64,000 nucleotides of DNA from Ambrosia x helenae (GCA_030844895.1 CM061227.1:328153-392152), one strand, 5' to 3'. Numbered from the stretch's first letter, positions 24,609 through 37,390 are shown. The notes: a model not told the origin generated them from the sequence alone. A program made the numbers and translations.

Positions 24609-26417
24609 TCAAGAATCATCCAGCAACTCTTCTGAATCAGAATCGCTTGCATTATAACCTGATTAATGAGTTAGAGGTTAAATACTGACACAGACAATAT
24701 CATGTGCATAACACAAAAAACATACTTAAGGTGTTTCGATTTGTTTTCGCTAATTGACTATGTCTACTTCGCAATAATCAATTTCTAATGTTCATAAAAA
24801 CAGATTCGACTTCTAATGAAGCAGGGTCAAATGGTCTGTTTTACTTGAGCAGTATCATACTAGCTGCAACAAAACTATCATTAAGGGTAAACATATATTT
24901 CCTACTATTAAACCTTTCTTTTAACCTTATTTAGAATTTATTTATCACTCACAATTTACAACACGTCGCTCTTTTTTACGCAGAAAAGGGTCCTTTTCTG
25001 GTAATTTAATCTCTTGACTTCTTATTTTTTTATTTTTTTATTTTTTTATTTTTTTATTTTTTTTTTGACAAACCCTCAAATATTCTGATTACTACAACCT
25101 TAATCAGAAATACTATGAAAACACTATAACGATTTAGACTATTCATAATTTCATATCACTTTATCCCATCCAAACCGCACATCCAAATGTCACTTATACA
25201 CACAAAAAAGGCAAGAAAAGAAAAGTGGAGAGAGAGAGATGACCTGGCCGTTTACTGCTAACTCTCCAAACTGAAGATCGAACTCTTGCAGCTCTTGTCA
25301 TCCAAATTCTCGCCTGACACACAAAGTTGTGAATTAACACTAAATCAACAACAAAACGCACTTCCAAAAGACATTGTTGTGACAAGATATTAAAACATAA
25401 CACAAATCAAGAAAAATAGAGCATAAAACATAGAAAACTTGGTCAAAACTTAAAATCTACTGGCAAGAGAATTGTTCAAAGAAATATAGTAAAGATTTGC
25501 ATTTTGAAAGTGTTTTTGTGACACAAATAATAAGTCTCTTTCGCAGCTAGAATGAAATTGGTTAACCATAACAAATTATTTGACACTAAATAATATGATA
25601 ACAGAAGTAAACCTGTTTATCCAAACACCGAATAACAAATATTGTGATAATTAGATAATCAAATCACAAAATGAAAAATCCAAAAAATAACCCTAAATGA
25701 ACCAAAATTTCGCAGGTCACTCAATCTTTAGCTATCTGATCCAACAGCGGAATAATGATGTTACTTTCTTAACTACCAAACACTCCTTATAGTTTGGTAT
25801 CATATCGCACAAGAAAACGTTAAATAATTTCAGGAAAAGACTATACCAAGTACCAACATAATGTTGGAGAAACAACATTATAGGACATAAGTTTGACAAA
25901 ACTAATACCATGAAGGGGCAAATATGGTAATAATGTAACTTAAAAACTTCCCAAATATAGAAACATTGTAGTTCTTGATTGAGTAATTCGTGATAACCAA
26001 TTTTGCCAATGCTCGATTGTAAATTAAAACACACATTTTTCATCCAAAAGGTGGTTGAATATGCAAGTCTAAAAGTCAAAATTACTTATGCACAAATCTA
26101 TTTGACCTACAATCATCCTCAAAAGTCAAAACTTGAAAAGGGTTTCTTGCAAATGAGAAATAAGGCCCAAAATTCAACATATTATTCAAAAAGCAAACCT
26201 TTTGATGATCTTTAGGAATGCCATAGCCATTAAAGTACATCTGAGCAACCAAAACCTGCATAGACAGATCACCTGCTTTTGCCTCTTTCAGGGTATCTTG
26301 AAACCACCTCCTCAGGCAATCAGACACCACATCAGACAGCGCCACCCGCTGCCTCTGCTTCTCTCCACTTCCACCGCCACCGCCACCGCCACCGCTGCTG
26401 TTATTCCCATTTTCCAT
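24609..26417 (-). CDS. Small Sel1-like repeat (SLR/TPR-like) protein, 3 exons
   Basis: Exons on the minus strand are 26417-26199, 25313-25244 and 24658-24609, joined by GT-AG introns in a continuous frame of 113 codons (112 residues plus TGA). The N-terminus has a run of Gly and Ser (about residues 7-18), then VALSDVVSDCLRRWFQDTLKEA, a basic amphipathic stretch. A single Sel1-type repeat follows: AKAGDLSMQVLVAQMYFNGYGIPKDHQKARIWMTRAA. The acidic tail ends DSDSEELLDDS. Sel1-like repeats usually act as protein-binding helices; no enzyme motif is present and the role is unknown. I recall similar short plant proteins with the same VALSDVVSDC...WFQDTLKEAK core, so this is probably a real conserved gene. 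AT-rich sequence upstream (about 26432) could serve as a TATA region. Confidence 0.85.
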
Positions 26418-26599
26418 CTTCTTTGCCCCTCAATATATATATAGATTTTTCAAGATTTGATGTGGGTTTTTCAAAAGATAACAGATTTTTCAAGATTTGA
26501 TGTGGGTTTTGCTAAAGTTTTAATTTTTGTTGGGTTTCTGGGTTGTGTTCAACAATTGGAGAAAAAGAATTAAAATAAGAAGAAGAGTGTCTAGTGGTG

Positions 26600-28460
26600 G
26601 TAACACGTTGAATGCGGTAACACTTGCAAGCAAATTAATAATAATAATAATAAATATCTGAAATTTACTGAAGAATATTATTAATTGTATATGGAAGAAA
26701 ATGAAGAATTATTATTACCATGAAATTTGTAGAGGAGAGAGGCCAATGGAGGCAGGCAGGCAGACGGCTGTCACCAATCAATAAAAGATCAAAACGAAGG
26801 CTCACTGCTCACCTCATCATTTTGTTTTTCTGAATGTGAACGTGAACGTTTTAATAAAACTAGGATTGGTAACTGACGCGCGTTACCCGTCTTACACCAT
26901 GGTTTTGTAACTTTTAAATAAGTGGAACCAAAAAATAATGAATTAGTGCAGCGATACATTCATCTTGTAATAAGTGGATCAAACCAACTAAGTAACTGAA
27001 GAGGTAACCTTCAAAACGTATGTACATCACACCATCATTACATTCGGCCTTGGTCGCGCGTTGCGCGATTTGCAAATTTGTTTGTTACAACTCATATGGT
27101 TAGCTCTAAACTACCAGACCAACATGTCGCTTAAATATAACAAATCCTTGTTTGTCCTGAAGGTGTTATTAGAGGATAGTAAGATCTTAATAGACGTGCC
27201 GCTGCACTCCATGCAGCAAGAGGATCTCCACCACAAACAACTGACAGAAGTATCTCCTTCAGTACAACCATGTGCTCCATTGTGACTCAAATAAAGATAC
27301 TACCGAGTGATGATGCATCTTTCCACTGTCGGCAATAGATGACCCGACATCCTTAGATGAAAAATAAAATGTGATTACGTAATATTCTTTTGTTTATTTA
27401 AAAAGAATAACCAAAACAGAGTAAATACTCAAACCTCAAGCCATGCGGTTCCATCATTGGAAATCATTTTTAATGTTTCAATGATGATTGAATAGGAGTG
27501 ATTATTTTAATTAAAGTATTCCCAATCTGATTATAAACTGACCACATTTTAGTACGCCACAACTTACTAAAATCCACATTGTATCACTCATCAACACACG
27601 AATTTGAGAGTGTGACAACCAATCCTTCGGGGTTTATTAGTAAAATACAGTTTTAACCTGGGAAACATACATATCTATGTCACATTTATTTTAAACATTT
27701 ATCTCAAAAACATGATAATTTCTTAAAGTTATTTATGATTTCAAGCAAGAAAAACAGCTCATAGCTTTTCAATTCACAAAATCATATATCCAGTAGAAAA
27801 GGTCTCTAATTTCCCCTCCCTCCCTTTCTTTCTCTCTCTTTCTCCAACAGAAATCACAAAAAGCTAAGCTTAATAGAAGCTAATTTTATCCTTACAAAAA
27901 AAAACTAAGGTGTATAAAAGCTGCAGATTTACTTCAAAAAATTACATTTGGGCTCATGTATAAACGAAATAATGAAATTAGGGTAGAAAAGTATTGAAAG
28001 TACCTCAATCTCATTCATCAACTTCATTCCCTCAATAATGCGCATAACCTAACCTTGTTTTCAACTTGGAAGCGTAAAATCGAAACAATCATCTGACTAG
28101 AACAGTCAACAACAGAAACAACTTACAAAATAAGTAACAGCAGTTGATGAAAATGACCAATAACCAAACTGTATCAAATATATTAGAAAGAAAAAAAATG
28201 ATAAGTTAGAACCAAAACGTGTAATTTCAATATTAAAAAAAGAGTTAATTACACCGTTAGGCCTTGTGGTTTTGTCAAAATAACAACATTGGGTACTAAC
28301 TTTTATTTGTTGCAACATTGAGTTCTATAGTTTCATTTTCATATCAATGTTGGGTATTAAGGCAAACCTTGGTTAAAAACTAACACTAAAGCATGGGTAG
28401 TTTCGTCATTACACTAAACTATTTAATATAATCCCCCTTCTTTTCCTCTTTAACCTATAG
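26600..28460. other. Intergenic, no gene seen
   Basis: AT-rich spacer upstream of the Sel1 gene. It contains short GC-rich palindromic motifs (ACGCGCGTTACCCGT near 26877, TCGCGCGTTGCGCGA near 27054) like those found at the ends of some plant repeats, but no complete element that I can delimit. Confidence 0.4.
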
Positions 28461-28462
28461 TA

Positions 28463-28467
<5 letters not shown>

Positions 28468-28493
<26 letters not shown>

Positions 28494-28845
28494 GTATAAG
28501 GTTATATTGGAAACCCTTGTTATAGTGAAAACCTTGGAAACTCTATCAAACTCTAACTTCCCGACTTTTTTTATGAAAATTTTATGGTATGTAGCATACA
28601 TGATTTTAAGCATTTTTGGCCAAAAAATCGAAAAAGCGCCGAGCCGTCTTAAAAAAAAACCGTTTTCGGGTAAAAAATGGGTAACATGTGTTAGTTTGGC
28701 TTAACACGTGTTAGTCAAAATTTTATTTATTTATTTTAAAAAATGCTTAAAATCATGTATATTACATGCCCTAATTTTTTCAAAAAAAAATTGGGAAGTC
28801 AGAGTTTCAGGGTTTCCACATTATCCTTACCCTATATATATATAC
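28468..28845. mobile_element. Foldback MITE with arms of about 140 bp
   Basis: Both ends are TA runs followed by AAGG and TGGAAACCC in inverted orientation. Inner parts also pair: CTAACTTCCCGAC with the inverse of TTGGGAAGTCAGAG, and CATGATTTTAAGCATTTTT with AAAATGCTTAAAATCATG. Nearly the whole element can fold into one hairpin. No coding capacity. Confidence 0.75.
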
Positions 28846-28861
28846 ACACACACACACACAC

Positions 28862-29363
28862 ATATATATAGTGGAGAGTTCAAATGAGAAGAAAATAACT
28901 TGTAAGAAGAAAAAGAACAAATATTAACCAATAGAAATATTTTATATATTAATTGTATTTAATGTTAAATAAATTACTTATTTCTTTTGTAACCCCCCTA
29001 AACTAGTTCAATAAATAAAACTCATAATTAAATTTTAAGTTATATACTTTCAAAGCAAACCTAATTAAAGTGAAGGAGAATTTCGATATGTGTAGGATAT
29101 GCGTAAGATGAACTTTTATATGTGTAGGATAAACGTATGATAATCTCGATATGTGTAGGATAAACATATGAGAATTTTCGATGTATGTATGGTGAATTTT
29201 GATATGTGTATGACAAATTTTGATAATGCGTAGGATAAAGTGTTAATGACTAATTAATTAAAGAGATAATAATTAATTTAAAAGTAGTTAAAGTATTTAA
29301 TGTTTATTATTATGTCATTTGTTCTTTTTGTTCTCATGTTAAGTTTCTTCTCATTTGATCTCC

Positions 29364-29406
<43 letters not shown>
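28862..29406. mobile_element. MITE with TCAAATGAGAAGAAA inverted ends, flanked by TA runs
   Basis: The left end reads GGAGAGTTCAAATGAGAAGAAA and the right end is its inverse with few changes (TTTCTTCTCATTTGATCTCC). TA microsatellites lie outside both ends, so it probably inserted into a TA run. The interior repeats GATATGTGTAGGATAA several times. Confidence 0.7.
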
Positions 29407-29409
<3 letters not shown>

Positions 29410-30084
29410 GAAAAAAATATAATTAAAGTTGTTGTAGTGATTCTTGATATTTTTAGAGCTGCTGTTTGTATAAATTATTTATGTACTTATTACCTTTTTT
29501 TTTCAAATGTTGAACTTATGATCTTGATTGGTATCTGCAAAGTAAAATTCAATTTGTGAATTGCCATGTTCATGTCATTCATTTAACCATCATTTTCTTA
29601 CTTTCCTATTATAATCATCCATAATCGGCTTCCTTTCAATATCTATTATAATAGGAATCAACATATTAGGTAAAAGAAGTTTTCATTTTATGGCTAATTT
29701 ATTGTTACCTTGTCGTAGGTGAAGCCTTCAAATAGTGGTGGAAGACTTATATTTGTTTCTAAACGAGGTGACGTTAACCCGTGCGTTGTTGCGGGATATT
29801 ATTCTAAATGTCTATAAATTTACTATATGATATGTAAAATAAATAAGTTTATATCTTCAAAGACGTTCAGGTGGCAACACGTTGACGACGATGAAGAGGG
29901 TACCAAATAAGAAGATGAACAAGGAAGCGACAACGGTGATGAAGACGAGTAGTATTAAATATATTTTTATTGTAATTTCTTTTTAATTTAAATATAATGT
30001 TTTTTTATTTAATGAAATGTTATTTGTTTTTTAATTTTGCATACTTAAATAAAAAAAAAACAATAATTAATCAATGATTGCTAG

Positions 30085-30191
30085 GTGTTATATAGGGGCT
30101 TTATCCACTATACATACACTTATATAAAGCCTCTGCTTTAATTTAGTGTCACGTGTTGCATAACGCCCTCATAAAGCCCCTATTGTAACAC
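30085..30191. mobile_element. Short MITE, about 107 bp
   Basis: GTGTTATATAGGGGCTTTAT on the left is mirrored by ATAAAGCCCCTATTGTAACAC on the right. Non-coding, directly upstream of the SDR gene promoter. Confidence 0.65.
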
Positions 30192-30368
30192 ACTATTAAA
30201 TAAAACTTTTTTTTAATTACAAATTCAGTCCCATAGTTTCAAATCATGTAAGTTTACAGTTTAGAATATAAAAACAATGCTAGTTGGAATGTGTAGTGAG
30301 GGTTTATTGACTATGAAAAAGCAGACTTTTGGCAACCTGCCAACAACTAAATCTTCATTTCCCATCTC

Positions 30369-30375
30369 TATAAAT
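30369..30375 (+). promoter_or_regulatory. TATA box of the SDR gene
   Basis: TATAAAT sits 135 bases before the ATG, followed by a CT-rich leader typical of plant 5' UTRs. Confidence 0.6.
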
Positions 30376-30503
30376 GTCTTTCTTATTTGCTCAGTGCAAC
30401 TCTAAATCTCCATCTCTCTCTCTCTCACACTCTCACTCTCTATATACATAGATATAGATACATAGTTTTCGAACAAGTGTTGTTTGGTGTGGTTTATTTG
30501 ATA

Positions 30504-32980
30504 ATGCCTGTTGAAGTTATGCCTGAAAAAACCTTCTATAGAAGGTATACTAGCTTCTTAATTTCACCCTGCAAAATTTCATATTTATTTCATGTTTGAG
30601 TACAACATATGATCGCTAGAGCGTCGCAAAATGATGTCTATGTGATATATATATATAAGATACATATGTGACAGCTGTTGTAACTTTTAGAAGAAATCTT
30701 TCACTTCTTAAACTACTTGCATGTAGTGGCCGGGTTTAGGGTCGGGTGATAAATTAAAATTCCTTTATGATTGATTTGTTAATCAATTTCATAATGTAAA
30801 AAAAAAAAAAAAAAAAATTCATAATTCATTTTTTTTGTGTATTTCAATTATTTTAAATTCCGGTTACTTTTGAAATGTTCAATTCTTTTATATTCCAACT
30901 AGCTGATTACCCCGGGAAGGTCCCAGGGTTGAAAAATTTAATATGATTTAACAAAAAATGATAAAAATGATAAAACAAGAAAACTCAAATCACGAAAAGA
31001 GTAAATAACTTAAACATGATCAATCTTAGTTAAGAAAACATTTATTTAAAAAGTTTTAAAAAAAAAGCATTAACCATATTAAACATAATACAGTATTAAA
31101 AAGATAACCTTCAACATATAATCATCTTCACGTAATTTAAAATATGTTACAATTTGACTTTGACTTATATAGATGTAGAATTCATGATGGGAGTTGAAAA
31201 ATATAACCATTTTAATAACACTAATACTAATAGTAATAATTATTACTCTTGTAATTAAATAAATAAAAAAATAACCTTGCTATAAGGTGACACCATGTGT
31301 TGCAGTGTTGCGCGATTTTTTCTCCTAGCTTCTCTTGATATACCTATCCATCTTTAGAAGAGTAAAATTCCAATGATAGCATGACGATTGGGCTGAATTT
31401 CAACATCGTAAATAAGAACCTGGTTTAAAAGATTAATGAATAACCTGAACACTTTGTGTTTTTTTTCTGTATGAACATAACCCCACAAAAAAATAGTCGT
31501 TTTTTTCTCCGTTTTTTATATAGCACTATGGTACTCGTTGGAAAGATAATAAAATGCTCGTTATTTTGGTGTAATTTTTTTATTTAAAAAATCTCGAATA
31601 TAAAAGATATTAACGTTTAAAAATTATGGGAAGAACATAAAAGAGAAAAATTTAAATTTGTTTTTAAATTGTTTTTTTCCTAAAATAACTCAATTTAATT
31701 TTAGTAGTTGATAATTGAGAGATAGAGAGATAAATTTAGGGTTTTATGTTTATCTTTTTTTTTTAATTAAAAAAATGAAATAATTCAAAAACACTAAAAT
31801 CTTTCAACTATGATGCCACGTGGCACTTTCATGGAGGGGTTGAAGGCACCATTGCACGTCACGTCAGCAATGTTCAATTCTTTTATATATATTAATAGAT
31901 TCTTTAAAAAAAATCTCAAACAAAACGCACCCTTATCATTTTGCTAAAACTCCTGAAAATAAAACTAATTCTAGTTTTTTTTTAATCATGAAATGCTTCT
32001 ATATGTTTATATATGTATATGTATCCTTGGAAGTTATTGTCTTCTACAACATAACAATATATTTGAAATAAAGAATACCCTTAACAACGGCTTTGGAATT
32101 TTACTTTATATCAATTATCAATATGATCGAAATACTAATCGTGACTTATAATGTTAATAGGTTGGAGGGGAAGATTGCAATTATCACCGGTGGTGCCGGG
32201 GGGATTGGTGCAGCCACCGTGCGGTTGTTTACCAACCATGGTGCTAAAGTAGTCATAGCCGATATCAACGACGAATCCGGACTCTCACTAGCTACTTCAC
32301 TCTTTCCTTTAGCTACATATGTTCATTGCAACGTTAGTTCGGAAACCGAAGTCCAAACCCTGGTCGACTCAACCATGTCTCGTTATGGTCGAGTCGACAT
32401 ATTATTCAACAATGCTGGAGTGCTTGGAAACCAGTCCAAGCACAAAAGCATTGTTGACTTGAGTGTAGATGAGTTTGACAAAGTAATGAGTGTGAATGTG
32501 AGAGGAGTAGCCCTAGGGATGAAACATGGTGCTAGGGTTATGATTCCGAACAAAACCGGATGCATAATATCAACTGCTAGTGTAGCAAGCGTCATGGGTG
32601 GGTTGGGCCCACACGCGTACACGGCCTCAAAGCACGCAATAGTCGGGCTTACAAAGAATGCAGCTTGTGAATTGGGAAAACATGGGATAAGAGTTAATTG
32701 CATTTCGCCATTCGGCGTAGCAACACCTATGCTCGTGAATGCGTGGCGTATCGAAGATCAAGACGAAGATATAAGTTGTAGAACACCAAACGAGAAAGAA
32801 ATTGAACAAATGGAGAACTTTGTGAATAACTTAGGAAACTTGAAGTGTCTTACCCTAAAAGCTAAGGACATAGCGGAAGCAGCTCTTTACCTTGCTAGTG
32901 ACGAGTCTAGATACGTGAGTGGTCATAACCTTGTTGTAGATGGTGCGGTTACAACGACTAAAAACTGTGTTAGCTTGTAA
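30504..32980 (+). CDS. Short-chain dehydrogenase/reductase (SDR110C-like), 2 exons
   Basis: Exon 1 is 30504-30544 and exon 2 is 32161-32980; GT-AG splicing gives 287 codons (286 residues plus TAA). The start at 30504 gives MPVEVMPEKTFYRR and then LEGKIAIITGG; an in-frame ATG at 30387 falls in the leader and was not used. Motifs: TGGAGGIG for NAD(P) binding (about residue 23), ADIND ending the second strand (Asp favours NAD), NNAG, the catalytic Ser in STASVAS, YTASK with catalytic Tyr and Lys, and a C-terminal YVSGHNLVVDG. The family includes plant ABA2-like, secoisolariciresinol-dehydrogenase-like and tropinone-reductase-like oxidoreductases acting on alcohols or ketones of secondary metabolites. 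The substrate cannot be read from sequence. The 1.6 kb intron holds a 975-bp insertion. Confidence 0.93.
30894..31868. mobile_element. 975-bp insertion in the SDR intron flanked by a 20-bp direct repeat
   Basis: AATGTTCAATTCTTTTATAT occurs exactly at 30874-30893 and 31869-31888. The enclosed DNA starts with a GC-rich quasi-palindrome (ACCCCGGGAAGGTCCC) and contains a block (CCACAAAAAAATAG, then GCACTATGGTACTCGTTGGA) that recurs near 47550. No coding frame. The element class is unknown. Confidence 0.6.
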
Positions 32981-33147
32981 GAAAGATCAAGATTAACGTA
33001 CTAAATATTTGGATCATCACAGTCGCATGTTCATGATATACTTGATATAGAATAAAAATTCAATTACATTTTATTCTAAATATATGACAAAGCATTATGT
33101 TAAACGATAGTAAATCTAAGGTTTCTTTAATCCAGCTGTTATTACCA

Positions 33148-33782
33148 CACTACAAGAATAAAGAGTAATAGCGGACGACACCTTTAGCGGCGACCCGCCT
33201 GATGGTCGCCGCTATTGCTCTGATCCGCATCAAACAACACGTAATCATAATCGTTGATTGGGTTGAGGATCGAACGGTTGAGAATTCATCGTACCAAAAG
33301 GGCAATAGCAACCCTCAACTTCAATCGCAAATGTTCCAAATGTTTAATCAATTCCAGTCGCAAAATCTTGCTAACTTTGAAAATCAATGCGGCAACGACA
33401 ATGGTGGCGAGGAAGATGAAGATGTTTTAGACGGTTGTGTAAGAATAATTAAGACAATAACAATTTTTATGTTTGTGCGATGTGATGATAACGTTATGTT
33501 TGTAACTATTATGCGTTTTTATGCCGGTATATATATGTAAATCTTGTTATTCGTGTTTAGTTTTCTTGTTTTTTCTGCTTGATTGTGCGATTGCCGTGTT
33601 TAAAGTGCGTTAAAACATAGTTTAGAAAGCTGAAAAAAAAACCCTTTAGCGGCGACAAGGTAGCACAGGAAAGCGCCACGTGAAAAAAAAAATTCAAAAT
33701 TAATTCCCACGTGGAAATAAGTATTAGCAGCACTCTCATTAGCGGCGACCTATCGCCGCTAATGCTCTCCTTACTTGTAGTG
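33148..33782. mobile_element. Small non-autonomous CACTA element
   Basis: CACTACAAGAATAAAG at the left and TTACTTGTAGTG at the right are CACTA-type inverted ends. Subterminal TTAGCGGCGAC and GTCGCCGCTA motifs form small hairpins at both ends, as in the larger element at 48513. A frame at 33202-33540 with a Gln/Asn-rich, then acidic stretch may be the tail of a former transposase. No 3-bp target duplication is evident. Confidence 0.8.
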
Positions 33783-33800
33783 AACTAGATTCGTGAGGCG

Positions 33801-34116
33801 TAAGGGGTGTAAATGGAATTGAACCCAGCTTCAAATCGGGTTCACGTTTGGCTTGTTTAATTTTAGAGATCTCGAGCTCATTTAGAGCTTTATTTATAAA
33901 GTTTGAGCTTAGCTCCTAACTAATATTTTTAAAACTCGAGCTTGGTTCAACCTATGTTTGTTTATTATCTAATAATAAGCTATTTAAACTTGTAATTAAT
34001 TAGCCTAGTATTCAAACTTGAGCTTTAGTTGGTTTATGCTTGGTTTGATTTGAGCTTTTAGCAAGTCAATTTTTTATAGCTCATGAGTAGCCTGACTTGT
34101 TAATTTACACCTCTTA
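33801..34116. mobile_element. MITE-like repeat with TAAGGGGTGTAAAT ends
   Basis: Left TAAGGGGTGTAAAT and right ATTTACACCTCTTA are inverted copies. The inside is rich in GAGCTC, TCGAGC and TTGAGCTT motifs. It resembles the hAT-like element at 21714 in its (G)GTGTA ends, and a further half copy begins near 39055. No target duplication found. Confidence 0.6.
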
Positions 34117-34224
34117 AAACTGTGAGATCTTGTCGTCAAAATATTTATTATAACAAATTAGATATATTTTATTCTCTATTTTAGGCTTATTTAGTAATCA
34201 TATTACAAATTAAGGTGTTATACA

Positions 34225-34330
34225 CCTCACTTACGGCGTGCGCATATAATGTATATATGTGTGGCCCTCGTGGGGCAAAAGTAAAGTTGCACTAGTTTTA
34301 ACGTTATTTTACGAATTTCATTGAAAAGAC
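34225..34330 (+). mobile_element. SINE-like retroposon copy B, 5' part only
   Basis: Matches the first hundred bases of copies A and C (CTCACTTACGGCGTGCGCAT, TATATGTGTGGCCCTCG, TTTAACGTTATTTTAC), then stops inside the inner hairpin. The 3' half and trinucleotide tail are missing. Confidence 0.7.
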
Positions 34331-36030
34331 CAACAAGAATTACAAGTCAGCGGTGGGTAAACGGGAAATAAGTTGTGCCGCTACCCTTTTCTGACGTTAA
34401 AAAAAAATACAAAAGTTAAATCAAATAAAATCATATTGACCGTCAAATCATTTATATCAATATTTTTTTTATTAAATGTAACTTATGATATAATCACTAT
34501 TATTTATATTTCCGTCTCTTTAGTTTAAGGTTTCTAATACATAAAGCAATTCAAACTCTATAAATGATAATTAAACCCTAAATTCACAGTGAAGTCCAAA
34601 GCGGTTGTCAAAATCAATGACTCCACCATTTCAAATGATATTTAACATTTTGGTGAACAGAATAACAAAAGAAAATCGGTATATTTAACATTTCAGATTT
34701 TTCTTACGTAACTATATATAATTTAAAATTTTAAATAATGTAAAAGAGTTAAAAGAGTTATGATACTAATATTTACTAGCTAGACAAGCTTTTTTAAAGG
34801 ATAATAATGAGAAGGATTTTGGCAATTCTAATCTCATCCATGATCTAAAATTCACGCATGTTTCAATATTCTTAATATCGCTCTTCAATACTCGTTTCCC
34901 GTTGCATATACATATACCTATTTATAATCTTATGTGGTTTAAAATTACTCGCAGGAATGTGGAATGTTTATTACCAAAGCTCCGAACTTAAACACATTTT
35001 AAAAATCAACTTGAAATATAAAATAGTCAATATTATTATAATTTTAACATCTCTATAATATTTATAATTTCAACTTTCAACAACTTCAATATATTATTCA
35101 TTACATTTATGAGATTATATAATATATTTGCATATGTTTTATTGCGAATAATCAGGTTCGGGCAGGTTTAATCATATTCCATCCCGAATTTCTTATATAA
35201 TTGTCAAGCTATGTTGTTTAACACTTGGTTTAGAGTTTAAAGCTTTGAGGTTTATACATAGTTTTTTAAAACACACATTTCATCAATCATGCATCACCGT
35301 GAAACACATGCATCAACCTCGCTAGCTATTAAAATAATTATAAGCTGGTAATATCTACAATTATAAGCTAGTGGTACCCAATCTTTGGGTTACCTGTTAG
35401 TCTCACTACCAATATGTTATATGAAAAATATATTAGATTATTTATATGGTTGAAGATGTGAACGTATCAATTATATAATGATACATGATTAGGAGGGTGC
35501 GTTCTTTCGGTAACCAAATTTACATTGAGAATTGCTAGAATGGAGAATCACATTAACACTTGCTTTTTATAACGTAAATTGACTAAAATGCATCTAAAAT
35601 TTTATATCTTTAAAACTTATTTACTTTATTAATCTGATATTTCATTAAATGGGCAGATTACATAAGGATGGCAGTTAGGTGGACAATAAGTTACGTTGTC
35701 ACCCTCTTCTAGATAAAGAACACTAATCTAAAAAACAAATCCTCGCAGTTGTTGTGGACCACCCGCTGAACTCTTGTCAGAAACCTAATCGTCTTCGATG
35801 CTAAAGAGCCAAAGGTGTTGATATATTTTTTTTTTGTTTAAATGTACATATGCATATACACTATGTACACATGTATATGTGTATTATGTATATCGATACA
35901 TAAATGTACATTTTTATACTTTAAAAAATTAGGAGAGAAGAGATGAGCCAAAGAATTCAGAGGTAGAGATCGGAAAAATATCATTATTTTTAAGTTTACC
36001 TTTTTCACTATTCAAAATGTAAGCCTGTGT
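34331..36030. other. AT-rich intergenic DNA
   Basis: No gene, RNA gene or complete element recognised. There are short TA-rich and ATGTACATATG-like runs near 35845-35900. Confidence 0.4.
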
Positions 36031-37390
36031 CACTACTAAAAAACTGGCCTATTTCTGACCAAAGTTTTGGTCGGAAACTGGTCGGAAAACAGCGTTTCTG
36101 ACCAGTTTCCGACAAAGTGTCCTTTGTCTGAAAAATCTAGTCGGTAAATTTTTCCGACAAGTTTCCGACCAAATTTCCGACAAAAAAGCGTGAAAGATTT
36201 TCCGACAAAATCCCGACCAGTTTCCGATTAACTTTTCCGACCAGTTTCCGATGAACTTTTCCGACCAGTTTCCGATGAACTTTTCTGACCAGTTTCCGAT
36301 GAACTTTCCCGACCGATTTCCAACGAAAAAATGTGTCAGCTTTTCCGACAAAATTCCGAGTGGTTTTTTATTAGTTTTTCCGACAAAATTCTGAGAAAAT
36401 AATTGTCAATTTTTCCTACATATTACCGACCAAACTGATTTTATTTATAAAAAAAAAAAAAAAAAATTCCATTTTTTCCTGCTTAAAATGTAGAAAATTA
36501 AGATACGATTATCATCACAAGTTGAACTACAAATACATTTACATGTTTACCAAAATAATACGGCGCCTTTGTCAAATTACAAATTTCCCGCATACTATAG
36601 CACGGTTATCAAACTACAACTCTACGCCGCTTGTTCCTAACCTGCCGCCTTCAAAGCCATGCTTGAAGACTCACCGCTCCATTCAAAACTCGCAAACGCA
36701 TCTCGCCTATATCAAAATCAAATCATATTATAAAGACCCATATCATCAATTATGTCAACATTTTTTGTAGCTACACTAAACTTAAACAAGAAAACAAAAA
36801 TCCTACCTGAATATTGTAGCTACCTGAATACTTAATTTGTTGCCTTGCTTGAACCAAAAACCATTGATTTTTCGCTTTTTGTGTTTTCTTTCCAAGCTTT
36901 CGTTATTCCATAACTACGTGTCCATGTGTATTTGTGTGTGTGTGTGTATATATATGCATTTTTATATGCATTATGACACATACACATGTACATAACATAT
37001 ATATACTCATTAACACATAGATAAAAATACGCACATACATACAAATACACATCTATATTATTTAATACCAATAAAATAAAGCTTTTTGTTGGAAAATGGT
37101 CGGTAATTACCTACCATTTTCCGACCAATTTTTTTTTTGTTTTTTTTGGTCAATCGGAAATTGGTCGGAAGCTTTATACAGATTTCCGACGATGTTGTTT
37201 ATGGTCGGTATTTTGTCGGAAAGTTGTCCCTAAAAGCAACGCTTTTTTGTTGTCGGTTTTTGGTCGGTATCTGGTCGGAAATCTGTCCCTAAAAGCAGCG
37301 CTTTTTTCTATGTCGGTTTTTGGTCGGAAATACCGACCAAATTTTTTTGGTCGGAAATTTTAGTCAGAAATGACCAGTTTTCTAGTAGTG
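36031..37390. mobile_element. Non-autonomous CACTA element, 1360 bp, TSD TGT
   Basis: CACTACTAAAAAACTGG at the left and CCAGTTTTCTAGTAGTG at the right are inverted ends; TGT flanks both (36028-36030 and 37391-37393), the 3-bp duplication expected for CACTA. Subterminal regions are filled with TTCCGACCA and TGGTCGGAAA motifs. At about 36225-36315 a 24-bp unit containing CGACCAGTTTCCGATGAAC repeats about four times. No transposase is present. Confidence 0.9.

Noticed and set aside
29870..29955. Short acidic stretch (GACGACGATGAAGAGG, then GATGAAGACGAG) like a transposase tail
   Set aside because: Contains an in-frame stop and no upstream domain could be found; too weak to annotate.
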